A stretch of DNA of 64,000 nt, from positions 52,985 through 116,984 of the forward strand of contig NZ_RXOM01000009.1 of assembly GCF_008692195.1 (NCBI RefSeq). Reading direction: 5' to 3'. Positions 7,797 to 16,328 of this stretch are shown piece by piece; position 1 is the stretch's first letter, and every line of letters starts with the position of its first letter. Under the pieces are notes generated by a model. The model saw only the letters and a list, made by a program, of their open reading frames with translations. It ran no database searches and was not told the DNA's origin. Origin of the DNA: Salegentibacter sp. R32. Lineage in GTDB: Bacteria > Bacteroidota > Bacteroidia > Flavobacteriales > Flavobacteriaceae. The position numbers and the translations under genes were made by a program.

Positions 7797-9203
7797 TTAG
7801 GTTTCAACTCCTTTTCTTGTCATGGTTCCCCAAGCTAATTCCTTAGATGATAAGAATTTAAGGTAACCTCTTATTCCAAAAAAAGTAATCATTGGGTGGT
7901 ACAAAAATGGTTCCAGAAATGCAACTAAGATAAGTTTTAATACCTCGGAAAAATTCTTGTAATATTTGAAAGTAATATTATCCCAAATGACCACTAAAAT
8001 TGAAATCATCACTGCAAAACTATAGGAATAGAGAAAGACCAATCCAGCCAAATCCCAATTGATTTTTCCGAATAATATTAAGTAGATGACAGAAATTACA
8101 CCTCCTAACTCTATAATAGGAGCTAAAAACTCGAAAACAAAAGCATAAGGGAAAACTATTAATCCCATCCTTTTAAACTTCGGGTTGAATAATATTTTAC
8201 GGTGAACTACGAATAACTGTACCAATCCGGCAGCCCAACGTGTACGCTGTCTCGATAAAATTTTGGCATTAGGAGGGCCTTCTGTCCAACAACAAGATAA
8301 CGGAATATAATCTATCTTATATTTCAATTTATTGTTAATCATATAGCTAGCCATTCGGGTAATAAGGTCCATATCTTCTGCGTGTGACCTTCCATCGTAC
8401 CCACCCGACCTAATTGCTATATCTTTATCAAACATTCCTAAACCTCCAGAAACATTGGGAACACAGTTTACAAGTGACCATCCCATTTTACTTAATAAAT
8501 ACGCACGGATGTACTCAAGTTCTTGAAATCTTGGAATAAGGTCTTTAGGAGGTCTTACCCTTGTTATCATTCCTTTTTTTACTTCACAGCTATTTACCAT
8601 TCTTAAAGTAGCACCTACCGCAATTACCTTTTTCTTTTCTACAAGAACGGGCTTAATCATTTTTAATAGTGTATTCCTAGCAAGAATACAATCTACATCT
8701 GTACATAAAAAGTAAGGGAAAACAGAGGCGTTAATACCTGCATTGGAAGCATCTGCCTTAGTACCACCATTTTCTTTATCAACAATGGTAAGTTTGTCAT
8801 ACTCTGGATTGGTAGATTTAAAAATTCGCTTAAAAGGTTTGGTTTTAATCCGTTCTATGTAAGCATAAGGTACTTCTACTAGCTCAAATTCTTCAATAAG
8901 CTTTTCTAGGGTTTTATCTTTACTTCCATCATTAACAATAACTACTTCAAATAAAGGATATTCTAAAGTAAGCAAAGAGTGAACGTTGGTGATAATTGTT
9001 TTTTCTTCATTGTAAGCGGGCGCTACTACCGATATCCCTGGTGCTATTTCAGAATTGTATAAAGTTTCGTCGTCAAGATTTGAATTATAGCTTTTATATC
9101 TTATAATAGTAATGATAGAAAAAATGGCTAACATTAAATAGCTTGCTATCAATACACTGCTGTAAAAGAAAATAAAATATTCAAAAAAGTATTCTCCAAC
9201 CAT
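7797..9203 (-). CDS. Processive family 2 glycosyltransferase (PgaC / cellulose synthase-like)
   Basis: A 468-residue membrane glycosyltransferase. It has an N-terminal membrane segment (about 10-35), then a GT-A domain: VVAPAYNEEKT (59-69), VNDGSKDKT (90-98), GGTKADASNAG (146-156), the TDVDC metal-binding DxD (168-172), HAED (274-277, catalytic base region) and QRTRW (319-323). The D,D,D,Q(x)xRW set marks processive polysaccharide synthases such as PgaC, hyaluronan synthase and BcsA. About four membrane segments follow (roughly 345-450), ending WGTMTRKG. There is no PilZ domain. Enzyme and transport pore are probably one protein that extrudes a beta-linked polymer. The substrate sugar cannot be read from sequence. 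It starts 5 bases after the HEAT-repeat gene. Confidence 0.92.
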   Translation of the reverse strand: MVGEYFFEYFIFFYSSVLIASYLMLAIFSIITIIRYKSYNSNLDDETLYNSEIAPGISVVAPAYNEEKTIITNVHSLLTLEYPLFEVVIVNDGSKDKTLEKLIEEFELVEVPYAYIERIKTKPFKRIFKSTNPEYDKLTIVDKENGGTKADASNAGINASVFPYFLCTDVDCILARNTLLKMIKPVLVEKKKVIAVGATLRMVNSCEVKKGMITRVRPPKDLIPRFQELEYIRAYLLSKMGWSLVNCVPNVSGGLGMFDKDIAIRSGGYDGRSHAEDMDLITRMASYMINNKLKYKIDYIPLSCCWTEGPPNAKILSRQRTRWAAGLVQLFVVHRKILFNPKFKRMGLIVFPYAFVFEFLAPIIELGGVISVIYLILFGKINWDLAGLVFLYSYSFAVMISILVVIWDNITFKYYKNFSEVLKLILVAFLEPFLYHPMITFFGIRGYLKFLSSKELAWGTMTRKGVET

Positions 9204-9208
9204 TAAAA

Positions 9209-10336
9209 CTATTTAAATTTAATTAGCTGAGTTTCGATGTGATTAAATATAGTTCTGTCGAAACCACTTTGTCCAGATTTTAAATCTTCAAAAAGATTAT
9301 ATTTAGCTTTGTAATTATAGGTAACTAAAGCAACTTCCTTTTTTAATTGAACGTTTTTAGCATCTTCAAAAGCTCTTCGGAGAAAATCTACAGCATTTCC
9401 CGTATTCATTTCCCCAATACTTTCTATGATGGCCATTTGGCATTCCTCATGCTCTGTAAAAAAATGGTTCATTAAGTATTCTTCATATTCTGTAGCGTGA
9501 ATTTTACCTAAACTTTTATAGGCTTCCTTTCTAACTTTATGGTTGTGATGTTTTAATTTATCAAATAAAATTTCTTTGGTATCTTCTTGTTTAAAACTAC
9601 CGGCGGCCTTAATAAGGAATATGATTAAAGAAATATTATCTGAATAATTAATCCATTTTCCTAAATTACTTAATTGGTTATTTTCTTTATGTATTTTAAG
9701 CAACCTCATTAAGTTAATTTCGTCCCAATAACTTAAATCACCTTTAATCTCGTCTAAAAAACGATAAGGGTCATTGGTACTTAAATGTAGGTGTGAAAAT
9801 CTGGCTTCCCGTCTTAACTCTTTATTTTTACTGTAAGCTAATGGAATTACCTTTGCATCTAATTCTTTTAAATCTAATAGTTGCAGTTTCTGTAATACCT
9901 TAACTTTAGTACTGTCTTTAGAGAAATTCAATTTTTTCTCTAGATAGTGATCAAATTGTAAAGCATTTACAATTTTCGAATAGCCTGCTGATTTTTTCTT
10001 AGATTTAAATTTTATTTGCAGTAAAACATCTATGGCTAAAGTGATATTTTCACTATTTAGCTTGCCTACAATTTTTACATATTCCTTTTCAATCTCAGAT
10101 TCAGTATAATTTTTTTCGCCAAAAAGGATGTCCTTAAATAACTTTTCAATTTGTGGTTTTAGTTTTTTTCGATGATCAGATATCTTCTTGTAGTAATACC
10201 TCATGAAGCTGAGATAGATAAACAATGTTATAATAAGACTTAAACTAAATAAAATTGAAATTATTACAATCTGTGTGATAGGAGCAAATGTCCTAATTTC
10301 ATAGTATAGATTAACGAAAAAGTCGAAAATTTCCAT
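9209..10336 (-). CDS. Membrane-anchored HEAT-repeat protein of the polysaccharide operon
   Basis: A 375-residue protein with one strong N-terminal membrane segment (about 18-45) and a lysine-rich cytoplasmic-looking body. From about 150 on it shows HEAT-like helical pairs, for example LKHHNHKVRKEAYKSLGKIH (about 265-284), followed by another unit with ECQMAIIESIGEMNTG and FLRRAFEDAKNVQLKKEVAL. It is the first gene of the five-gene operon. Position and topology suggest a scaffold or regulator that touches the synthase in the membrane, the slot held by PgaD or by PilZ/c-di-GMP parts in other systems. This is inference; no catalytic motif is visible. Confidence 0.8.
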   Translation of the reverse strand: MEIFDFFVNLYYEIRTFAPITQIVIISILFSLSLIITLFIYLSFMRYYYKKISDHRKKLKPQIEKLFKDILFGEKNYTESEIEKEYVKIVGKLNSENITLAIDVLLQIKFKSKKKSAGYSKIVNALQFDHYLEKKLNFSKDSTKVKVLQKLQLLDLKELDAKVIPLAYSKNKELRREARFSHLHLSTNDPYRFLDEIKGDLSYWDEINLMRLLKIHKENNQLSNLGKWINYSDNISLIIFLIKAAGSFKQEDTKEILFDKLKHHNHKVRKEAYKSLGKIHATEYEEYLMNHFFTEHEECQMAIIESIGEMNTGNAVDFLRRAFEDAKNVQLKKEVALVTYNYKAKYNLFEDLKSGQSGFDRTIFNHIETQLIKFK

Positions 10337-10527
10337 TTTAAAAAATTAAATACACTTATTTACAAGCATTATTTCTAAACAGTAAGTTGAATGTATATGT
10401 AGCATTTTGATTAAATGTCTGTTACAAATTTCTAAAAAAAGTAAATAGCTATCAAACATTATCGATGAATACGTTCTTAAATCTGATTAAATGTATAAAT
10501 AACATAGATAACTGGTTTTTTTAGCGC

Positions 10528-10582
10528 ATAACTGTTATTTTATGAGATATGAAAAAAAAATTGACAGGCTTATAACTGTTAT
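10528..10582. promoter_or_regulatory. Pair of identical dyad operators upstream of the polysaccharide operon
   Basis: ATAACTGTTAT occurs at 10528-10538 and again at 10572-10582. Each copy is a perfect dyad around its central T. The copies are 44 bases apart (about four helical turns), and a partial match ATAACTGGTTT lies 20 bases before the first. Paired dyads in a divergent intergenic region look like a transcription-factor site; the regulator is unknown. Confidence 0.5.
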
Positions 10583-10654
10583 GCATGTGTTTATTAAATT
10601 ACTTGTCAAAATTAAATCATTGAACAAATAGGTATTTCTTTCTTTAATACTTTT

Positions 10655-10662
10655 TATCTTTG
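10655..10662 (+). promoter_or_regulatory. -7 promoter box of rimO
   Basis: TATCTTTG matches TANNTTTG exactly and ends 20 bases before the rimO ATG. A TTG at the ideal upstream distance is not seen, so only the -7 element is supported. Confidence 0.55.
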
Positions 10663-10682
10663 CCACCATTTTAAAAATTGAT

Positions 10683-11990
10683 ATGAGAACCAAGTCGTTA
10701 AAGAAGAACAAGATTAATGTAGTTACTTTAGGATGTAGCAAGAACATCTACGATTCTGAAGTATTGATGGGACAGCTGAAAGCCAATAATAAAGAAGTTG
10801 TTCATGAGCAGGAAGGAAATGTAGTGGTGATTAATACTTGTGGCTTTATTGACAATGCCAAAGAACAGTCTGTGAATACCATTTTAGACTTTGTTCAGAA
10901 AAAAGAAGAAGGCTTGGTCGATAAAGTTTTTGTAACTGGTTGCTTATCTGAACGCTATAAACCCGATTTGCAACACGAAATTCCTAATGTAGACCAATAT
11001 TTTGGTACTACAGAATTACCTTCTTTACTAAAAGCTTTGGGTGCCGATTATAAACACGAGTTAATAGGAGAACGTTTAACGACAACACCAAAAAATTATG
11101 CATTTTTAAAAATTGCTGAAGGTTGTGATCGTCCTTGTTCTTTTTGTGCTATTCCTTTAATGCGTGGTGGACACAAATCTACTCCCATTGAAAATTTAGT
11201 AAAAGAAGCTGAGAATTTAGCCAAAGAAGGCGTTAAAGAATTAATTCTCATTGCACAAGATTTAACCTATTATGGTTTAGACTTATATAAAAAACGTGCT
11301 TTAGCCGATTTACTGAAAGAATTAGTAAAAGTAGAAGGAATTGAATGGATTCGACTGCATTATGCTTTCCCTACCGGTTTCCCGTTAGACGTGCTTGATG
11401 TTATTAAAAAGGAACCAAAAGTTTGTAATTACTTAGATATTCCACTTCAGCATATTTCAGACGATTTATTAAAATCGATGCGTCGCGGGACAACTCATAA
11501 AAAAACTACCGACCTTATTTATAAGTTTCGGGAAATTGTTCCGCAAATGGCGATTAGAACAACTTTGATTGTAGGTTATCCAGGTGAAACCGAAGAACAT
11601 TTTCAAGAATTAAAAGAATGGGTGAAAGAAATGCGTTTTGAACGTTTGGGCTGTTTTACCTATTCTCATGAAGAAAATACCCATGCTTACAATTTAGAGG
11701 ACAATGTTCCTGAAGAAGTAAAACAGGAACGAGCCAATGAAATTATGGAAATTCAATCTCAAATTTCTTGGGAATTGAATCAACAGAAAATAGGTAAGAT
11801 CTTTAAATGTGTTATAGACCGTAAAGAAGGGAATTATTTTATAGGAAGAACCGAGTTTGATTCCCCCGATGTAGATAATGAAGTCTTGATTGATGCTGAA
11901 AAATTCTACTTAAAAACCGGAGAATTTGCCAATATTAAAATTAAAGAAGCCGCAGATTTCGATTTGTATGGTGAGCCCGTAGCTAAATAA
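10683..11990 (+). CDS. rimO: Ribosomal protein uS12 methylthiotransferase RimO
   Basis: A 435-residue radical-SAM enzyme that methylthiolates an aspartate of ribosomal protein S12. The N-terminal UPF0004 domain carries the auxiliary Fe-S cysteines C18 (GCSKN), C53 (NTCGF) and C87 (TGCLSE). The radical-SAM CxxxCxxC is at 148/152/155 (GCDRPCSFC). A TRAM domain ends the protein. The opening INVVTLGCSKNIYDSEVL separates it from MiaB. The start at 10683 follows a TATCTTTG box by 20 bases. rimO directly follows ftsY in many Flavobacteriia as I recall; here more than 8 kb separate them. Confidence 0.96.
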   Translation: MRTKSLKKNKINVVTLGCSKNIYDSEVLMGQLKANNKEVVHEQEGNVVVINTCGFIDNAKEQSVNTILDFVQKKEEGLVDKVFVTGCLSERYKPDLQHEIPNVDQYFGTTELPSLLKALGADYKHELIGERLTTTPKNYAFLKIAEGCDRPCSFCAIPLMRGGHKSTPIENLVKEAENLAKEGVKELILIAQDLTYYGLDLYKKRALADLLKELVKVEGIEWIRLHYAFPTGFPLDVLDVIKKEPKVCNYLDIPLQHISDDLLKSMRRGTTHKKTTDLIYKFREIVPQMAIRTTLIVGYPGETEEHFQELKEWVKEMRFERLGCFTYSHEENTHAYNLEDNVPEEVKQERANEIMEIQSQISWELNQQKIGKIFKCVIDRKEGNYFIGRTEFDSPDVDNEVLIDAEKFYLKTGEFANIKIKEAADFDLYGEPVAK

Positions 11991-12020
11991 TAAATAATTT
12001 TCCTGTAATTACAAAAAAAC

Positions 12021-12048
12021 AAAAGAGCCAGTTTTAACTGGCTCTTTT
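12021..12048. terminator. Bidirectional terminator between rimO and the TonB receptor
   Basis: AAAAGAGCCAGTT and AACTGGCTCTTTT form a perfect 13-bp stem with a two-T centre. A-rich on the left and T-rich on the right, it can stop both convergent transcripts. Confidence 0.9.
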
Positions 12049-12077
12049 GTATGTATATGCCTATCTATTTGAGATAT

Positions 12078-14534
12078 TTAAAACTTATAAGTGAAATTTG
12101 CAGTTAAATTTCTACCAATTTGAGGGTTTACAGTAGACCAACCGCTATAATATTCCTCATCTGTAAGGTTATTTAATTTTAAAGTAATACCAAATTTATC
12201 TATTTTATAAAATAGAGATGCATCCAAGGTAGTATATGAATCAATGGTGAATGTTCCTGCTAGGTTACGATTGAAAATTAAGTTTTCCCCTACGTGATTT
12301 CCGCCAAAACCTAAACCAAATCCTTCTAAAGAACCTTGCATGAATTGATAGGTTGCCCAAATATTAGCTAGGTTTTTTGGACCTGCGCTTTCGGGTCTTT
12401 TACCTTCAAAATCCGCTGCACCTTTCTCTAGTTTACTGTCATTATAGCTATAACCAGCATTAATATTTAAGCCATCAATAGGACTGGTAGTTAAATAAGC
12501 TTCAAAACCTTTGCTATATTGCTCTCCCCCTTGGCTGTATTCACCAACACCAGTCTGTACAACAATGTCAGTTACTTGAATATTGTAATAGGATAAAGTA
12601 GCTGATAGCTTGCGATTTAGCAGGTGAAATTTAGTTCCTGCTTCAAATTGCTTGGCGTGTTCAGGATCAAATTCTAATGTTTGACTATTACCTTCATTGT
12701 CCATACCTACTACCGGATCTACATTTGAAAAACCGTCCATATAATTAGCAAAAAGGGAGACTTTATCAATAATAGGTTGATAAACTACTCCAAATTTTGG
12801 AGAAAGTGCTGTTTGGCTATTCTCATCACTTTCAAATTGATCTATGCGTAAACTTACCATTGTAGAAAGCTGTGGTAAGATATTTAATACATCGGAAACG
12901 TAAGCACTATAAGTTTCTTGCTTTACTTTAGAGGGTAAAACACTACTGCCAGTTAATAAGCTTTCTACGCCAGCTTCAGATAATATACCGCTATCATAAT
13001 TAGATATATAGGCATTTGCATCAAAATTGCCATATACAGAATTATTGACATTAGCTTGGCTGGCATTTCCTATATAAACAAGTCCATTAGCTATATAACC
13101 TGTACTATTATTTCTTACTTCTTGATGAAAGTAATCTAAACCAGCTACTACACGGTTTCTCATGCTTGCAATTTTGAAGTCACCAATAAAATTTTGTTGG
13201 ATATCGGTTGCTAAAGTTGTTGAGTTTTGGTGGTTCATAAATCTACTAAATACAACCCCGTCTTCTAATGGAACTCCATAAGGGTTATTTTCTCCTAAGA
13301 AAGCAGTTGTAGACTCATATAAGTATGAGTAGAGCCCTTTCGATTTACTAACACTTCTTGAAACAGCAGTTTGTGAAGTCCAGCTATCAGATAGTTTATA
13401 ATTCATTTGGCCTTGTAGACTATAAGTTGGATTCTCAAGAGTTAAATCATCTGAAGTAAAGGAATTCTTATTATTGTAACCTAATTCGTCTAAGTTATTT
13501 ACCTGTAAAGGATTTCCTCTGTCTAAAAATAACATGGTTTGATTGGTACTTTCACCGTTGAATAATTCTGTATTAATTAAAAAGGAAAGGCGATCATTCA
13601 CCTTGTAGGATAAAGATGGAGCTATATAAAAAGATTTCCTAAAGCCTGCATCTTGAAAACTATTCTGAGTGTGGTAAGCAGTATTTACCCTTAACGCTAC
13701 TCCTTCTTTTAAAGGAGCATTGATATCTGCAGTAACCCTATTTAATCCATAACTTCCGGTAGTATAAGAAATATTTCCACCAAAAGAGTTATACGGTTTT
13801 TTAGTAGCTATATTAATTAAACCACCGTAGGAAACTAGGCTGCTTCCATATAAAGTTCCAGAAGGGCCTTTCATAATTTCAATACGTTCTATGTTTGCGG
13901 GATCGGGACTACCATTAGTTAAAGCCGGTAATCCATTGGTTAAAGAAGGTTGAACAGGAAATCCTCTTACAGAATAATAACCAGCACCATCATTTCCCCG
14001 CCCGGTAGATTCCCATAATTTGTATATACCAGGAGCATTTTTTAAAGCGTCATCGAAATTCGTAATCACTTGGCTTTCCATTAGATCAGAAGTGATTGTA
14101 TTATAAACCTGCGGATTTTCTATATCTTTTAAAGGCAGTTTAGAAACATATAAACTTTTCTCTCTAGAAAATTTATTTATTTTATCACCTTCAATTAAAA
14201 CGGTTTGCAGGGATTCTTCATTGTAAGACAAAGCAATATTGCCTAGCTTTAATTTTTCATTATAATTAATACTAATTTCTTGAGTGTAAGCTTGAAACCC
14301 TACATAAGAAATTTTTAAAGTATATGGACCGGTAGGAACATTCGTTAATTTAAAATTTCCTTCTTCATTGGTTACATTTCCAAAACCAGTGTCCACTAAG
14401 GTTACATTAGCACCTAAAATAGGGTTTTGATTGGCATCTACTACTGTTCCGCTAATTATACTATTTCCTGTTTGTGCATTAACAGAAAAAATACCAAGGC
14501 AAATAATTAATAATGAAAACAAAAATCTGTTCAT
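12078..14534 (-). CDS. TonB-dependent siderophore receptor
   Basis: An 818-residue outer-membrane receptor. A signal peptide (1-20, ending VNAQ) is followed by a CarboxypepD_reg-like domain (about 27-105: ISGTVVDANQNPILGANVTL), a plug domain (about 140-245, with RIEIMKGPSGTLYGSSLVSYG) and a barrel to the terminal F (GRNLTANFTYKF). The plug motif and the LSPKFGVVYQPIIDKVSLFANY segment match the FhuA/FpvA-type siderophore receptor subgroup rather than the SusC group, and no SusD gene is adjacent. The likely substrate is a ferric siderophore; which one cannot be said. Iron control would be expected, but I could not recognise a Fur box. It is a single gene ended by the terminator at 12021-12048. 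Confidence 0.88.
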   Translation of the reverse strand: MNRFLFSLLIICLGIFSVNAQTGNSIISGTVVDANQNPILGANVTLVDTGFGNVTNEEGNFKLTNVPTGPYTLKISYVGFQAYTQEISINYNEKLKLGNIALSYNEESLQTVLIEGDKINKFSREKSLYVSKLPLKDIENPQVYNTITSDLMESQVITNFDDALKNAPGIYKLWESTGRGNDGAGYYSVRGFPVQPSLTNGLPALTNGSPDPANIERIEIMKGPSGTLYGSSLVSYGGLINIATKKPYNSFGGNISYTTGSYGLNRVTADINAPLKEGVALRVNTAYHTQNSFQDAGFRKSFYIAPSLSYKVNDRLSFLINTELFNGESTNQTMLFLDRGNPLQVNNLDELGYNNKNSFTSDDLTLENPTYSLQGQMNYKLSDSWTSQTAVSRSVSKSKGLYSYLYESTTAFLGENNPYGVPLEDGVVFSRFMNHQNSTTLATDIQQNFIGDFKIASMRNRVVAGLDYFHQEVRNNSTGYIANGLVYIGNASQANVNNSVYGNFDANAYISNYDSGILSEAGVESLLTGSSVLPSKVKQETYSAYVSDVLNILPQLSTMVSLRIDQFESDENSQTALSPKFGVVYQPIIDKVSLFANYMDGFSNVDPVVGMDNEGNSQTLEFDPEHAKQFEAGTKFHLLNRKLSATLSYYNIQVTDIVVQTGVGEYSQGGEQYSKGFEAYLTTSPIDGLNINAGYSYNDSKLEKGAADFEGKRPESAGPKNLANIWATYQFMQGSLEGFGLGFGGNHVGENLIFNRNLAGTFTIDSYTTLDASLFYKIDKFGITLKLNNLTDEEYYSGWSTVNPQIGRNLTANFTYKF

Positions 14535-14629
14535 TTCTGTTTTATTTAGATTAATTTTAATTAAAATATGCGCTGAAATGAGTAATAAGTCTTTAACTAA
14601 AAATTAGTAGATAAAACTAGCACTTAACG

Positions 14630-14637
14630 TATCTTTG
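14630..14637 (+). promoter_or_regulatory. -7 promoter box of bshC
   Basis: TATCTTTG, an exact TANNTTTG match, ends 23 bases before the bshC ATG. A TTA at 14604-14606 could stand in for the -33 TTG at 23-base spacing. Confidence 0.5.
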
Positions 14638-14660
14638 CCATTTTTAAGAGAATTTAATTT

Positions 14661-16253
14661 ATGGCCGACTGTATTTCTTACCGAAACACAAATTATTTTT
14701 CAGACTTAATGTTAAATTACCTAGAAGAAAAACAAAATCTTCGTGAATTTTACAGTCATTTTCCTCAACAGGAGAATTTTATTAAACAATTAGAAACCAA
14801 GCAAAATTCATTTTCTTTAGAACATCGAAAAGTTTTGGTTAGCTCACTTCAGCAGCAATATCAAAAAGTTGAAACTTCAGAAGAAACCCAAGAAAATATT
14901 CAGGCTTTAGCAGAAGAAAATACATTTACCGTAACCACCGGACATCAATTAAACTTGTTTACCGGGCCTTTATATTTCCTCTATAAAATTATTTCAACCA
15001 TAAATTTAGCTGAAGAATTAAAAGAAACCTATCCCGATTATAATTTTGTGCCTATCTATTGGATGGCTTCTGAAGATCACGATTTTGAAGAAATCAATTA
15101 TTTCAATTTTAAAGAAGAAAAAATCCAATGGAACAGTCAGCAAACCGGAGCTGTAGGTGAATTTTCTACTGAAGGTTTAGCAGAAGTTTTAAAAGAATTT
15201 CAACAATATCTAGGCGAATCTGATGCTGCAACAGAGCTTATTCAACTTTTTGAAGAAGCTTACGTAAAACACCAAAACCTAACCGAAGCCACAAGATACA
15301 TTGCCAATCAACTTTTTGCTGAATATGGTTTAGTGATTGTAGATGGTAACGATGCCGATTTAAAATCTTTATTTCAACCATTTGTAAAAGAAGAATTACT
15401 GCAACAAACTTCTTCAGGAAAAGTAACTTCGTCTGCTGAAAAATTAGCTGCAGAAGGTTATAAAGTTCAGGTGAATCCGCGTGAAATCAATCTTTTTTAT
15501 TTAGCTGAAGGAATTCGTGAACGTATTATTAAAGAAGGTGAATTTTACATTGTTCACGAAACCGATTTGCGTTTCACTGAAGCTGAAATTCTCGAAGAAT
15601 TAGAAAATCACCCGGAGCGTTTTTCACCCAACGTGATTATGCGTCCGTTGTACCAAGAAGTCATTCTTCCCAATTTGTGTTACATTGGCGGTGGAGGTGA
15701 ATTAGCCTACTGGTTCGAGCTGAAAGCTTATTTTGAAAGTCAGCAAATTCCGTTTCCAATTCTATTATTGCGTAATTCAGCCTTGTTGGTTTCAGAAAAA
15801 CAAAAAAGGAAACTCGATAATCTAGAAGTTCGTGTAGAAGATTTGTTTCTAAAACAATCCGATTTAAGAACCAAAAGAACACAGGAAATATCAAAAATAG
15901 ATATCGATTTTAGTCCACAAAAAAAGCAATTAGAACAGCAGTTTAAAGATTTATATCAATTAGCAGAAAAAACCGATAAATCTTTTATCGGAGCAGTTGC
16001 CGCCCAAGAGCAAAAACAAATTAACGGACTTCAACATCTGGAAAAACGTTTGTTAAAAGCTCAAAAAAGAAAGCTGAAAGATGAGTTGGAGCGATTAACC
16101 AATCTGCAAAATCAATTGTTTCCGAAGCAAAGTCTGCAAGAACGTAACCGAAATTTTAGTGAATTTTATGAAGTTTATGGGAAACAACTTATTCAGCAAT
16201 TAAAACAAGAGCTGAAACCCCTTCAGCAAGAATTTTCAATCATCTATTTATAA
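14661..16253 (+). CDS. bshC: Bacillithiol biosynthesis cysteine-adding enzyme BshC
   Basis: A 530-residue protein starting MADCISYRNTNYFSDL, typical of Bacteroidota BshC. The conserved TTGHQLNLFTGPLYFLYKI (about 92-110) and PIYWMASEDHDFEEIN (about 131-146) are present, with a GGGGELAYWFEL stretch near 345 and a long glutamine/lysine-rich coiled coil in the C-terminal 130 residues. BshC is thought to add cysteine to glucosaminyl-malate in the last step of bacillithiol synthesis, so this cell probably uses bacillithiol as its low-molecular-weight thiol. bshA and bshB are not in the window. A REP-like palindrome follows directly after the stop. Confidence 0.95.
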   Translation: MADCISYRNTNYFSDLMLNYLEEKQNLREFYSHFPQQENFIKQLETKQNSFSLEHRKVLVSSLQQQYQKVETSEETQENIQALAEENTFTVTTGHQLNLFTGPLYFLYKIISTINLAEELKETYPDYNFVPIYWMASEDHDFEEINYFNFKEEKIQWNSQQTGAVGEFSTEGLAEVLKEFQQYLGESDAATELIQLFEEAYVKHQNLTEATRYIANQLFAEYGLVIVDGNDADLKSLFQPFVKEELLQQTSSGKVTSSAEKLAAEGYKVQVNPREINLFYLAEGIRERIIKEGEFYIVHETDLRFTEAEILEELENHPERFSPNVIMRPLYQEVILPNLCYIGGGGELAYWFELKAYFESQQIPFPILLLRNSALLVSEKQKRKLDNLEVRVEDLFLKQSDLRTKRTQEISKIDIDFSPQKKQLEQQFKDLYQLAEKTDKSFIGAVAAQEQKQINGLQHLEKRLLKAQKRKLKDELERLTNLQNQLFPKQSLQERNRNFSEFYEVYGKQLIQQLKQELKPLQQEFSIIYL

Positions 16254-16257
16254 AAAA

Positions 16258-16309
16258 GTGTCACCTCGAGCTTGCCTGCCAAACGGAAGGCGGAGTCGAG
16301 AGGTGTCAT
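16258..16309. repeat. REP-like palindrome after bshC
   Basis: The left arm TGTCACCTCGAGC..GCC and right arm GGCGGAGTCGAGAGGTG form an imperfect stem around a short AAACGGAA loop. The core CTCGAG..GGAGTCGA is shared with the palindrome at 22651-22709 and with a half-copy at 54126-54148. It lies 5 bases after the bshC stop and 20 bases before the next start and could act as a terminator or mRNA-end structure. Confidence 0.75.
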
Positions 16310-16328
16310 CTTTATTAAACGAAATAAA

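Larger units (their letters stand above)
10337..10682. other. Divergent intergenic region between exopolysaccharide operon and rimO
   Basis: 346 bases, very AT-rich, with no ORF or RNA gene recognised. It holds two identical 11-bp dyads (10528-10538 and 10572-10582), a degenerate third site near 10508-10518, and the rimO promoter candidate near its right end. I found no clear TANNTTTG box on the minus strand for the HEAT-repeat gene. Confidence 0.6.

Noticed and set aside
16272..16328. Upstream in-frame start adding 19 residues to the PLP decarboxylase
   Set aside because: The extension is a translation of the REP-like palindrome and does not resemble the N-terminus of the family; the ATG at 16329 is used instead.
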